Source: Candidatus Eiseniibacteriota bacterium | GTDB taxonomy: Bacteria; Eisenbacteria; RBG-16-71-46; CAIMUX01; VGJL01 | Assembly: GCA_014729455.1 (NCBI GenBank) | Contig: WJJW01000261.1 | Coordinates: 1-8,230, forward strand | Length of the DNA: 8,230 nt | Direction of reading: 5' to 3' | In this document: positions 1 to 5,219 of the stretch, in pieces | Layout: each line of letters begins with the position of its first letter | How positions within the stretch are numbered: the first letter of the stretch is position 1 | Position numbers and translations under genes: made by a program | Notes under the pieces: model-generated | What the model was told of the DNA's origin: nothing | The model's input: the letters and a program-made list of their open reading frames with translations, nothing else | Databases searched by the model: none

Positions 1-400
1 GGACCATTCCGAGCGACGCGTGCGCTTCGGGATAGTCCGCGTTGCCCGTGAGCCTGTTCTTCTCGATGATCGCCTGGCGATACAGAGGCTCGGCGTCGGC
101 GTAGCTTCCCTGCAGACGGAGGATCTCTCCGAGTCCGTAGCGGGCCTTGTACACCTGATGCTCGTTCTCGATCGCCTCGTTGAAATGATCCTCCGCGTCC
201 CCGTACTTCCCCTCCTCGAGGGCCTTCATTCCCAGGCGGACCGGGTCGTCCTCGTACCGGTAGCTCTTCTTCGCCGCCTCCGCGGCGAAGGGCAAGGGGA
301 GCAGGAGCGCGCACAGGGCCAGAACGAGACAGACACGAGGCCCGAAGGGGGTTGGGCCACCCTTCTCCCGGCTCCCGCGGTTATTGGAACGAATCGGCAT
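1..400 (-). CDS. Secreted TPR-repeat protein, N-terminal part (cut by left window edge)
   Basis: Only the first 133 codons are in the window; the gene runs off the left edge. The ATG at 400 is preceded by a purine-rich GGGAG element about 8 bases upstream. Residues 1-43 look like a Sec signal peptide: a long basic N-region with several Arg and Lys, a hydrophobic core VCLVLALCALLLPL (about 23-36), and a likely cleavage site after the Ala-rich stretch AAEA (39-42). The mature part starts charged and then carries TPR-type helices: about 53-84 (with LEEGKYGDAEDHF), about 85-118 (with LRLQGSYADAEPLY), and the start of a third from about 122. TPR proteins are protein-protein scaffolds, so a periplasmic or envelope adaptor role is inferred. 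It sits 33 bases after the binding-protein-like gene and is probably the fourth gene of the same operon. The Cys residues in the signal region do not form a good lipobox (Leu precedes Cys), so a lipoprotein is unlikely. Partner and function are unknown. Confidence 0.85.
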   Translation of the reverse strand, partial: MPIRSNNRGSREKGGPTPFGPRVCLVLALCALLLPLPFAAEAAKKSYRYEDDPVRLGMKALEEGKYGDAEDHFNEAIENEHQVYKARYGLGEILRLQGSYADAEPLYRQAIIEKNRLTGNADYPEAHASLGMV

Positions 401-433
401 GCAGACTTCTCCCTGTTTCGACACCCGAGCGAG

Positions 434-1444
434 TCAGCCGTCCACCGACAACGGCTGGTTGGTCAGAAGGATCTCCCGCGGGGCTTCGCGCGCCGGCAGG
501 AATCCCTCGCGCGCGACGAGCCGCTGTCCTCGTCCACTGTAGAGAAACGAAACGAAACCGGATGCCACCGCTCCCCCCGCCGGGCGGCATGCGGCGTACA
601 GGTAATGATAGAGGGGGTACCCTCCCGTCGCCACCTCCATGGCCTGCGGAGGTACGGCCACCGACTCCGGCATCGCCGGCACCCGAATCGCCTCGACGGA
701 AAGCCGGTCCAGGTCTTCCTCGAGAGCCAGGAGACTCGCGAATCCGATCCCTTGCGGATCCTTCGAGACCGCTTGGGCGACCTGCCGGTCGCTCGCCAGC
801 CAGTAGACGCCCTCTCCGACCTCCGGCGGCAGGTCGAGCTGCTCTCGGATCGCCTCCCAGAGGCCCAGATTCGGATCCGGCGCGTAGAAGCGGACCTCCC
901 CCCCGTCCGCGAATCGGCTTCCGATGGCCCGCTTCTCCGCGAGCCAAACCCGGAGATCTTCGATGGGGAGGGAGTCGATCGGCGCGTCCCGGCGCGCGAG
1001 CACGGCGATCGCCCCGAGCGCGATCGGAAAGGAGAGGGCGGAATCACCGACGCCGCGGACGATCTCCCGCTCGGCTGCGGTCAGAGGGCGGTTGAGAAAG
1101 GCGACGTTCGCACGGCGATTGAGAAGATCCTCGAGAGCCTGGCGCGTCCCCCCGGGTCGGATCCGGATCTCGTGCTCGGGATAGAGGTCCCGGTAGACGT
1201 CGGCGACGCGCGGGATCAAGCGGGGGGCGAGATCCAGACCGGACAGCACGAGGTGGTCTTCGAGCGGAGGGGACGGCTCCGGATCTCCCTCCCCCGGTCG
1301 GGACTGCTGATCCGAGTCCGGATAGAAACGGATGACCAGGATGGCGATCACCGCGAGACCGTACAAGACGAAGCGATACCGCGCCAGGCGCCTCCAGCCG
1401 CCGCGATTCGTCCTCGGGTGCATCTCCTGGCCCTCGCGTCCCAT
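434..1444 (-). CDS. Membrane-tethered PstS-like periplasmic binding-protein domain
   Basis: A 336-residue protein. The N-terminus is basic (RRLARYR), followed by one membrane segment at about 24-40 and a Pro/Glu/Asp-rich linker (41-62), so the rest should project into the periplasm on an uncleaved anchor. Residues 63-325 resemble the PstS-like family of type 2 periplasmic binding proteins. The evidence is a GGT loop near 98-100 followed by AFLNRPLTAAE (115-125), the lobe-2 strand ALGAIAVLARRD (142-153) leading into a LPIEDLRVWLAE helix, GIGFASL (232-238), and the family-typical C-terminal run with YPLYHYLY (276-283), SGRGQ (303-307) and GFLP (314-317). No pstC, pstA or pstB is adjacent. The second-lobe SGT phosphate-binding loop appears replaced by PNLGLW (191-196), so phosphate binding is doubtful. 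The ATG at 1444 has GAGG 5 bases upstream; the ATG for Met8 (1423) is an alternative with GAGG 8 bases upstream. It lies 21 bases after the preceding gene. A structural or sensor role beside the coiled-coil and TPR proteins is inferred. Confidence 0.85.
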   Translation of the reverse strand: MGREGQEMHPRTNRGGWRRLARYRFVLYGLAVIAILVIRFYPDSDQQSRPGEGDPEPSPPLEDHLVLSGLDLAPRLIPRVADVYRDLYPEHEIRIRPGGTRQALEDLLNRRANVAFLNRPLTAAEREIVRGVGDSALSFPIALGAIAVLARRDAPIDSLPIEDLRVWLAEKRAIGSRFADGGEVRFYAPDPNLGLWEAIREQLDLPPEVGEGVYWLASDRQVAQAVSKDPQGIGFASLLALEEDLDRLSVEAIRVPAMPESVAVPPQAMEVATGGYPLYHYLYAACRPAGGAVASGFVSFLYSGRGQRLVAREGFLPAREAPREILLTNQPLSVDG

Positions 1445-1465
1445 CGAATCCTCTTCGCGCCGTTC

Positions 1466-2440
1466 CTACCTGCGTCCAACCGTCACGCCGAGAAACGGGA
1501 CGACCTCGTCATGGCTCGTTCTCGCTCCGATGCCCAGGTGCAGATGCTCCTGGTAGAAGGGGGAGATCCGGAGGCTCGCCGAAGCGTAGGCATCGTTCTC
1601 ATCCTCCCCTTCCCGAAACGTGAGCTGCGAGAATCCGGCTCCCACGTCCAGACCCAGTCTCCGGTGGATCAGGCTTCTCGAAAGCAGAAGGCCCACCTCC
1701 TTGTTGGAGTTGGTCTCCTGGTTCGTTCCCAGACCGAAACCGACCGAGAGGCCGAGATCGGTCGGCCCCCTCTGCCAGACCACGTGCTCGAGCAGGAGAT
1801 TGGTGAGATCGAGCTCGTCGCCGACGTCGCGCCGGACCGCCAGTGCGGTCGACTTGGGAAACCGACTCGTCGGGTCGTACTCCTCCTGCTGGCGAGCGGC
1901 GAGGAGCGCCTGCTCGGCGGCATCGAGCTCCTGCCGCGTCTGGACGAGGGACTTGTGGGTCTGGCTCTCCTTGGTTTCCAGGGAGTCGATCTCCACGCGT
2001 CGCTCCTCCACGAAGCGCGCCTTCCGCTGGGCATCGCGCACCGCATCCTCCGCCTTGCCGCGCATGTCGAGTACGATGTCGGACAGCCGGTAGATCCCCT
2101 GGTTGAGCTGCTGGGTCTCCTGGACCCGTTGTTGCAGATTCTCACGGAGCACCTTCAGCTCCTGCAGCGCCTCCACACTGTCCTGCAGGGCTTCCTGGCG
2201 CTTCAGCTCGGTCGCCGCGACCACGGAGTCCGCTTCGGCGATCAACCCGACCCCCTCGATCTGCGCCGCGGCCCGCTCCGCCTTCTTCTCGGCGACCACC
2301 TCGTCCCCGCGATGCTGCATGTACAGCCTCCCGCCGAGGTAGAAGAGACCTGCGAGAATCGCCAGATCGATCAGGAGGAAGGCGTGGCCCGGACGAAGCT
2401 GAAACCGCTTTCCGCGATAGTCGTCGTCAATGCGTCGCAT
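1466..2440 (-). CDS. Anchored coiled-coil protein with C-terminal beta-rich (barrel-like) domain, function unknown
   Basis: A 324-residue protein that I do not recognise as a named family. In order: a charged N-terminus (1-18), one hydrophobic segment (about 19-38, FLLIDLAILAGLFYLGG), a long coiled-coil region (about 46-188) rich in Glu, Gln, Arg, Ala and Leu with heptad-like spacing, and a distinct C-terminal domain (about 200-324). That domain has alternating hydrophobic/polar strands and Gly-rich turns, such as LGLSVGFGLG (229-238), RRLGLDVGAGF (260-270), AYASASLRI (284-292) and HLGIGAR (301-307), which resemble outer-membrane beta-barrel hairpins, about seven strands by eye. It ends in VGRR and lacks the terminal aromatic residue typical of many barrels. 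If the first segment is an uncleaved anchor, the protein could reach from inner to outer membrane; if it is a signal peptide, the protein would be a coiled-coil stalk on a barrel. The start is well supported: AGGAGG lies 7 bases before the ATG and overlaps the previous gene's stop region, which implies translational coupling. Confidence 0.85.
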   Translation of the reverse strand: MRRIDDDYRGKRFQLRPGHAFLLIDLAILAGLFYLGGRLYMQHRGDEVVAEKKAERAAAQIEGVGLIAEADSVVAATELKRQEALQDSVEALQELKVLRENLQQRVQETQQLNQGIYRLSDIVLDMRGKAEDAVRDAQRKARFVEERRVEIDSLETKESQTHKSLVQTRQELDAAEQALLAARQQEEYDPTSRFPKSTALAVRRDVGDELDLTNLLLEHVVWQRGPTDLGLSVGFGLGTNQETNSNKEVGLLLSRSLIHRRLGLDVGAGFSQLTFREGEDENDAYASASLRISPFYQEHLHLGIGARTSHDEVVPFLGVTVGRR

Positions 2441-2452
2441 GCCGGTTCCTCC

Positions 2453-3088
2453 TCAGCGCTTGGGAAGGGCGTCCCGATTCGGGAAGTCCCCCTCCCCCGT
2501 CATCAGGGCGTCGTTGTCCCGGTATTTGTCCGGATTCGCGATTCGATCGGTCAGCGCGCGTGTCTCCTCGATCTGCTCCTCCAGGCGCGCGGTCTCTTCG
2601 CGGTGCGCTGTGATCTGGGTACGCAGGGAATCGACGCGTTGCTGAAGCGATTGCAGGGCCGTCGAGTACTCCATCGACTGTCCCTCGGCCTCCGACAGGA
2701 CCTGGCGCAGGGAATCGACCTGCGCTTCGAGCTCCTGCGTCTCCTCGATGTTGTCGCGCCGGATGACGTTGACGCTGTCCAACAGTCCCTGGATCTGCGC
2801 CTTCCGGACCTCGATCGTGTCGGTGAATGCGCCCAGACGGGAGATCGTGACCCCCATCTTCCGCGAGCCCTTCAACAGATCGGTCCGCTCGGCTTCCGTC
2901 TCCTGGCGTTCCTCCTGGATCTGGCGCTCGATGGCTTCCACGCGCGGGGTCAGTTCCCGCACGTGGAACCACCAAACGCCGATGAGCGGGATGAAGATGT
3001 ACCAGCTTCGCGCGAGGAGCTTCCGGAGAAACGGTCGCTTCTCCTCCTCTTCCCACAACGATTCGCGTCCTAGCCTGTCCACGGGCAT
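2453..3088 (-). CDS. Single-pass membrane protein with long periplasmic coiled coil, function unknown
   Basis: A 211-residue protein of no family I can name. Residues 1-27 are strongly charged, with a basic stretch (RPFLRKLLAR) just before a short aromatic-rich membrane segment (about 28-43, SWYIFIPLIGVWWFHV). The positive-inside rule therefore predicts the N-terminus in the cytoplasm. Residues 46-182 are almost entirely heptad-like coiled coil with many Glu, Gln, Arg and Leu residues (for example LEAQVDSLRQVL at 120-131 and LQQRVDSLRTQI at 148-159), and the last 30 residues are probably disordered. It is the first gene of the four-gene set. The next gene has the same anchor-plus-coiled-coil plan and begins 12 bases after this stop, so the two products may associate through their coils. 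The ATG at 3088 is preceded by a G-rich stretch (AAAGGGGG at 3098-3105), an acceptable but not ideal ribosome-binding site. Confidence 0.83.
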   Translation of the reverse strand: MPVDRLGRESLWEEEEKRPFLRKLLARSWYIFIPLIGVWWFHVRELTPRVEAIERQIQEERQETEAERTDLLKGSRKMGVTISRLGAFTDTIEVRKAQIQGLLDSVNVIRRDNIEETQELEAQVDSLRQVLSEAEGQSMEYSTALQSLQQRVDSLRTQITAHREETARLEEQIEETRALTDRIANPDKYRDNDALMTGEGDFPNRDALPKR

Positions 3089-3378
3089 GGTTGCCGACCC
3101 CCTTTGCAGCCGAGATCCCGCCGCCGCGACCCCGCGTCAAAATCTACCCGCTCGTCCGCAGATCGTTCCCGAACTAATCGGATCGCCCCGTCCGGGAGAT
3201 CCGGCAGGTCGGTCCTCGACGCGGATCGATCATCAAGCGGGGGAGAGTGCGGTCCGCGCCGAGAAGCATACCGTGTTGAAGCGTCACGAGTTGAAGAAAG
3301 AAGGACGACGCACCGCGTCGAGCCCGGCTCGAAGACGGCGGCGCCCGGAAGGCCCTCCGGTTCCCTTCGCATCCCCAT
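3070..3378 (-). CDS. Doubtful small ORF with a strong ribosome-binding site
   Basis: A 102-codon minus-strand frame that starts at an ATG preceded by GGAGGTGA with very short spacing; a second in-frame ATG at 3372 has more normal spacing. It ends at 3070, overlapping the start of the 211-residue coiled-coil gene by 19 bases. Against it, the product is Arg-, Pro- and Asp-rich with no hydrophobic core, membrane segment or recognisable motif. Its third codon positions are also mixed, with several TCA, ACT, CTT and TCT codons in a row. It may be a leader ORF coupled to the next gene or a chance frame; chance is more likely. Confidence 0.2.
   Translation of the reverse strand: MGMRREPEGLPGAAVFEPGSTRCVVLLSSTRDASTRYASRRGPHSPPLDDRSASRTDLPDLPDGAIRLVRERSADERVDFDAGSRRRDLGCKGGRQPCPWTG
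3307..3331 (-). terminator. Tandem small hairpins with pyrimidine-rich tail, possible terminator
   Basis: On the minus strand CGAGC/GCTCG (3-base loop) is followed at once by GACGC/GCGTC (3-base loop), and the two share one base at 3319. A T/C-rich run (CCTTCTTTCTT) follows down to about 3292. Stems are only 5 bp and the T-run is interrupted by C. The site lies about 150 bases after the SAM hydrolase stop, so it is at best a weak terminator for that transcript. Confidence 0.25.
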
Positions 3379-3404
3379 GTCACCTCCCCCACCCCGGCAC
3401 CAAC

Positions 3405-3434
3405 AGTTTCCCGGTCGGGACCACCCGGTGACAA
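3405..3434 (-). promoter_or_regulatory. Weak candidate promoter for the leftward gene set
   Basis: TTGTCA (3429-3434; five of six match TTGACA), an 18-base spacer and GAAACT (3405-3410; three of six match TATAAT). Transcription would begin near 3400, just upstream of the GGAGGTGA/ATG at 3378. The match is modest and could be chance in a 395-base interval. Confidence 0.2.
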
Positions 3435-3484
3435 GGGCAAATTGTCCGAAGTTCTCGTGAAGCCGGCCCCGTCCTGGCCGCCCC

Positions 3485-4291
3485 CTAGGCCGGTCCGGTG
3501 AGGATCTGGATCGGATCTCCCCTGCCCGCCCCGATCCGTCGATCGGCCCGCCCGCCGTGTACGGCGATTTCGAGCATCCCCAGGCTGCCGAAGAGGGCCA
3601 GCACCCGACCCCGCTCCACATCCTCGTAGTTGCGGGAGAGCTGATCGATCTGCTTGCTGTTGACGATGATGCGGAAGTTCCTCCCTCCGACCAGCATCTC
3701 GAAGATCTCCCGCGTGACGTTGCTGATGATGTTCCCGAAGCTGTCGATGTGGATCACCTCGCCGGTGATCTGATCCTGCCACACGACCGGCTGGGGGGGA
3801 TCCCGGTGGACCGGGTCCTCGATCACGGGGCCGACCTGCGCGGGATCGAGGCCGCACGCCAGGTGGGCGGCGACGGGAGCGAAGAGGTCCCGCCCATGGA
3901 AGGTGTCGCTGATCTGGGACAGCATCAGCGATTCGTTCCGGATCTCCCGCACGACGGCCCGCGGCTCGGTCGCGTAGACGCGGCTGAAGACCCCGTTGTC
4001 GGGGCCGACGAAGAGGTGCTCCGGGGTGTCGACCACGATCGCCCGCCTCTGGGTCCCGACTCCCGGATCGACCACGACGAGGTGGACCGTACCGGCTGGG
4101 AAGAACCGGTAGCAGCTGTCCAGGACCAGCGAAGCCTCCATCAGATCCTGCGGTTGGATCTCGTGCGTGAGATCGATCGGGTCCGCCTCCCGATGGACCC
4201 GACGGATCACTCCCTTCATCGTTCCCACGTACGGATCGCGGGTCCCGAAATCGGTCGTCAGCGTGACGAGTCCGCTGGGACCCCCGGTCAC
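3485..4291 (-). CDS. S-adenosyl-L-methionine hydrolase (adenosine-forming), DUF62/SAM hydroxide adenosyltransferase
   Basis: A 268-residue cytosolic enzyme of the DUF62 (SAM_HAT) family, which splits S-adenosylmethionine with water into adenosine and methionine; fluorinases and chlorinases are relatives. Visible family motifs are TTDFGTRDPYVGTMKG (12-27), DLTHEI (40-45), VVVDPGVGTQRR (72-83), GPDNGVFS (96-103), FHGRDLFAP (131-139) and the C-terminal IDSFGNIISN (182-191). The Asp-Arg-His triad described for archaeal members maps to Asp75, Arg82 and His132, so hydrolase activity is expected rather than halogenation. The start is a GTG at 4291 forming a 4-base GTGA overlap with the cutA stop, with GGAGG 7 bases upstream. 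The frame stays open upstream, but that part lies inside cutA and has no family similarity. Translational coupling to cutA is likely. The TAG stop is followed by a gene-poor interval. Confidence 0.93.
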   Translation of the reverse strand: MTGGPSGLVTLTTDFGTRDPYVGTMKGVIRRVHREADPIDLTHEIQPQDLMEASLVLDSCYRFFPAGTVHLVVVDPGVGTQRRAIVVDTPEHLFVGPDNGVFSRVYATEPRAVVREIRNESLMLSQISDTFHGRDLFAPVAAHLACGLDPAQVGPVIEDPVHRDPPQPVVWQDQITGEVIHIDSFGNIISNVTREIFEMLVGGRNFRIIVNSKQIDQLSRNYEDVERGRVLALFGSLGMLEIAVHGGRADRRIGAGRGDPIQILTGPA

Positions 4292-4644
4292 TCCTCTCCC
4301 TCCGACGGCGTCACCGCCTCGCGGAGCCAGGCGAGATAGTCCGCGCTCCCCCCGTCGACGTCGAGCAGGAGGAGCTCCGGCACCTCGTAGGGATGGTTCG
4401 TGTCGATCCAACGACGCATCTCCGGCAGCCGGTCCCGGGTCGTCTTGATCAACAGGAGGATCTCCGCTTCCTCTTCGATGCCGCCCCGCCAGCGGTAGAT
4501 CGAGGTCAGGTCGGGCAATAGGTTCACGCATGCGACCAGACGCGACTCGACCAGTCCCCGGGCGAGGGACCGCCCGTCCTCGAGCCCGCCGATCGTGGTG
4601 AGGGCGAGGACGGCATCCGGCTTCGAGGGAGGAGGCGGCGCCAT
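4288..4644 (-). CDS. cutA: CutA1-type divalent-cation tolerance protein
   Basis: A 118-residue protein of the CutA1 family: small, very stable trimers with a ferredoxin-like fold resembling PII proteins, linked genetically to copper tolerance in E. coli though the molecular role is unsettled. Characteristic stretches are all present: LVACVN (36-41), SIYRWRGGIEEEAEILLLIKT (48-68, shown in part by the Tyr-x-Trp-x-Gly pattern), and HPYEVPELL (84-92). Length is normal for the family. The ATG at 4644 is the only sensible start. No Shine-Dalgarno sequence is visible before it, but a promoter-like pair upstream would start transcription about three bases before the ATG, which suggests a leaderless message. 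It overlaps the downstream SAM hydrolase gene by 4 bases, so the pair is one operon. No metal-efflux genes are nearby. Confidence 0.95.
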   Translation of the reverse strand: MAPPPPSKPDAVLALTTIGGLEDGRSLARGLVESRLVACVNLLPDLTSIYRWRGGIEEEAEILLLIKTTRDRLPEMRRWIDTNHPYEVPELLLLDVDGGSADYLAWLREAVTPSEGEE

Positions 4645-4653
4645 CGTGGCGCC

Positions 4654-4682
4654 AGAGTAGATCCGGTCCCCGGCGGGGTCAA
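4654..4682 (-). promoter_or_regulatory. Candidate sigma-70-type promoter of cutA
   Basis: TTGACC (4677-4682; five of six match TTGACA), an exact 17-base spacer, then TACTCT (4654-4659; three of six match TATAAT). The predicted start of transcription is near 4647, three bases from the cutA ATG. This agrees with the absence of a ribosome-binding site. The -35 box lies immediately downstream of the 13-bp inverted repeat. Confidence 0.4.
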
Positions 4683-4683
4683 G

Positions 4684-4719
4684 TCGAACGGCTCCCCGCC
4701 AGAGCCGGGAGCCGTTCGA
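4684..4719 (-). terminator. 13-bp-stem inverted repeat after the 122-residue gene
   Basis: The arms 4684-4696 and 4707-4719 are perfectly complementary over 13 bp around a 10-base loop. The repeat begins 20 bases after the stop of the 122-residue gene and ends one base before the candidate cutA -35 box. No T-run follows on either strand (the minus strand continues ACTTGACC), so it is not a classical intrinsic terminator. Possible roles are a U-less terminator, an mRNA 3'-end stabiliser or a protein-binding operator for the cutA promoter. Confidence 0.5.
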
Positions 4720-4738
4720 TCGGTTCGCGGGACCGCCC

Positions 4739-5107
4739 TCAGGCGGCGCGGCGCGTGTTCGACTTACGCGAGTAGGTTCGCTGCGTCGTCCGGTAGTTCC
4801 GCGTGCGCGGGTTCGTCGAGCCGCTCCGCGAGGAGGTCGTGGAGCGCGTCCCCGTCGTGCGGCGGGAAGGGTTGTTCCACTGCGACCACTGATCGCCGTA
4901 GACCTTCTGGTACGAGTTCCAGAAGTTGTCGAAGTCGACCATCAGCATCTTCTTGCTTCCCTCCGGCGGTTTCCACCAGAAGCGGTTGATGTTGTACCGG
5001 GTGCAGAAGTTCTGAACGGACTGAGGCGTCGCACAGCCCGGGAACTTCTTCGCCGCGATCTGCTTCGGGTGGACCATCTTCACGAACCATTGCTTCTTGT
5101 TCTGCAC
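4739..5107 (-). CDS. Small putative DNA-binding protein: possible winged helix plus basic tail, function unknown
   Basis: A 122-residue protein I do not recognise by name. The first 75 residues look folded: KQIAAKKF (15-22), a possible recognition helix TPQSVQNFCTRYNI (27-40), a wing-like KPPEGSKKMLMVDFD (46-60) and a closing helix FDNFWNSYQKVY (59-70). That order, especially a basic turn followed by a strand leading into VDFDNFW, resembles excisionase/MerR-type winged helices; this is pattern-based and unproven. Residues 81-122 are a disordered-looking tail of Ser, Thr, Asn and Arg with eleven Arg and no acidic residue, suited to nucleic-acid binding. The GTG at 5107 is chosen because AAGGAGGG ends 7 bases before it and the family-like sequence begins there; upstream in-frame codons lie inside the DUF4340 gene and look like a shadow. 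Met11 (5077) has no ribosome-binding site. It is separated by 112 bases from the upstream DUF4340 gene and may be its own transcript. Confidence 0.8.
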   Translation of the reverse strand: MQNKKQWFVKMVHPKQIAAKKFPGCATPQSVQNFCTRYNINRFWWKPPEGSKKMLMVDFDNFWNSYQKVYGDQWSQWNNPSRRTTGTRSTTSSRSGSTNPRTRNYRTTQRTYSRKSNTRRAA

Positions 5108-5114
5108 GTTAGAT

Positions 5115-5138
5115 CCCTCCTTCTCCCCACTCGGGGAG
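5115..5138 (-). promoter_or_regulatory. Near-consensus ribosome-binding site with abutting hairpin
   Basis: AAGGAGGG (5115-5122) lies 7 bases before the GTG at 5107. Directly 5' is a perfect 6-bp stem CTCCCC/GGGGAG with a four-base loop (arms 5133-5138 and 5123-5128). The 5' arm (CCTCCCC including 5139) could instead pair with the GGAGG of the ribosome-binding site, so two exclusive structures are possible. This decides the start codon; any switching is speculation. Confidence 0.5.
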
Positions 5139-5219
5139 GTTCTCCTTTCCCGTCGGGTGGTCGCCCCGAAGGTTTGAGGGAAATTCGGCTCATCGACCGT
5201 GCCGGATCGCACCCCGCCG

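Larger units (their letters stand above)
3089..3484. other. Gene-poor interval between the SAM hydrolase gene and the coiled-coil gene set
   Basis: About 395 bases without a confidently supported gene. It presumably holds the end of the cutA/SAM hydrolase transcript and the promoter of the leftward four-gene set. On the minus strand I see a weak promoter-like pair (3405-3434), a strong Shine-Dalgarno-like GGAGGTGA just before an ATG at 3378 that opens a doubtful 102-codon frame ending at 3070, and two small tandem hairpins followed by a pyrimidine-rich tract (3307-3331 and on to about 3290). A consensus-like TTGACG (3135-3140) has a poor -10 partner 17 bases further on (GATCTC, 3112-3117). 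No RNA gene or known riboswitch is recognised. Confidence 0.6.

Noticed and set aside
286..400. Lipoprotein signal in the TPR protein because of Cys residues in its hydrophobic core
   Set aside because: The residue before Cys is Leu rather than Gly, Ala or Ser, Cys is mid-core, and a normal signal-peptidase I-like site follows.
1466..2440. Reading the coiled-coil/barrel protein as a YadA-type trimeric autotransporter
   Set aside because: The beta region (about 120 residues) is longer than the usual four-strand anchor, there are no adhesin head repeats, and the hydrophobic segment looks like an anchor. It is kept only as an alternative.
20..3073. A plus-strand frame of over 1000 codons with no stop across the whole left block
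   Set aside because: It runs antisense through four coherent minus-strand genes and the spaces between them, has no domain or membrane pattern, and is Arg/Leu/Asp-rich as expected from the complement of G+C-rich codons.
4292..4531. N-terminal extension of the SAM hydrolase into cutA
   Set aside because: The extension has no family similarity and is antigenic-looking Arg/Pro/Gly sequence from another frame of cutA; DUF62 proteins start close to the TTDFG motif.
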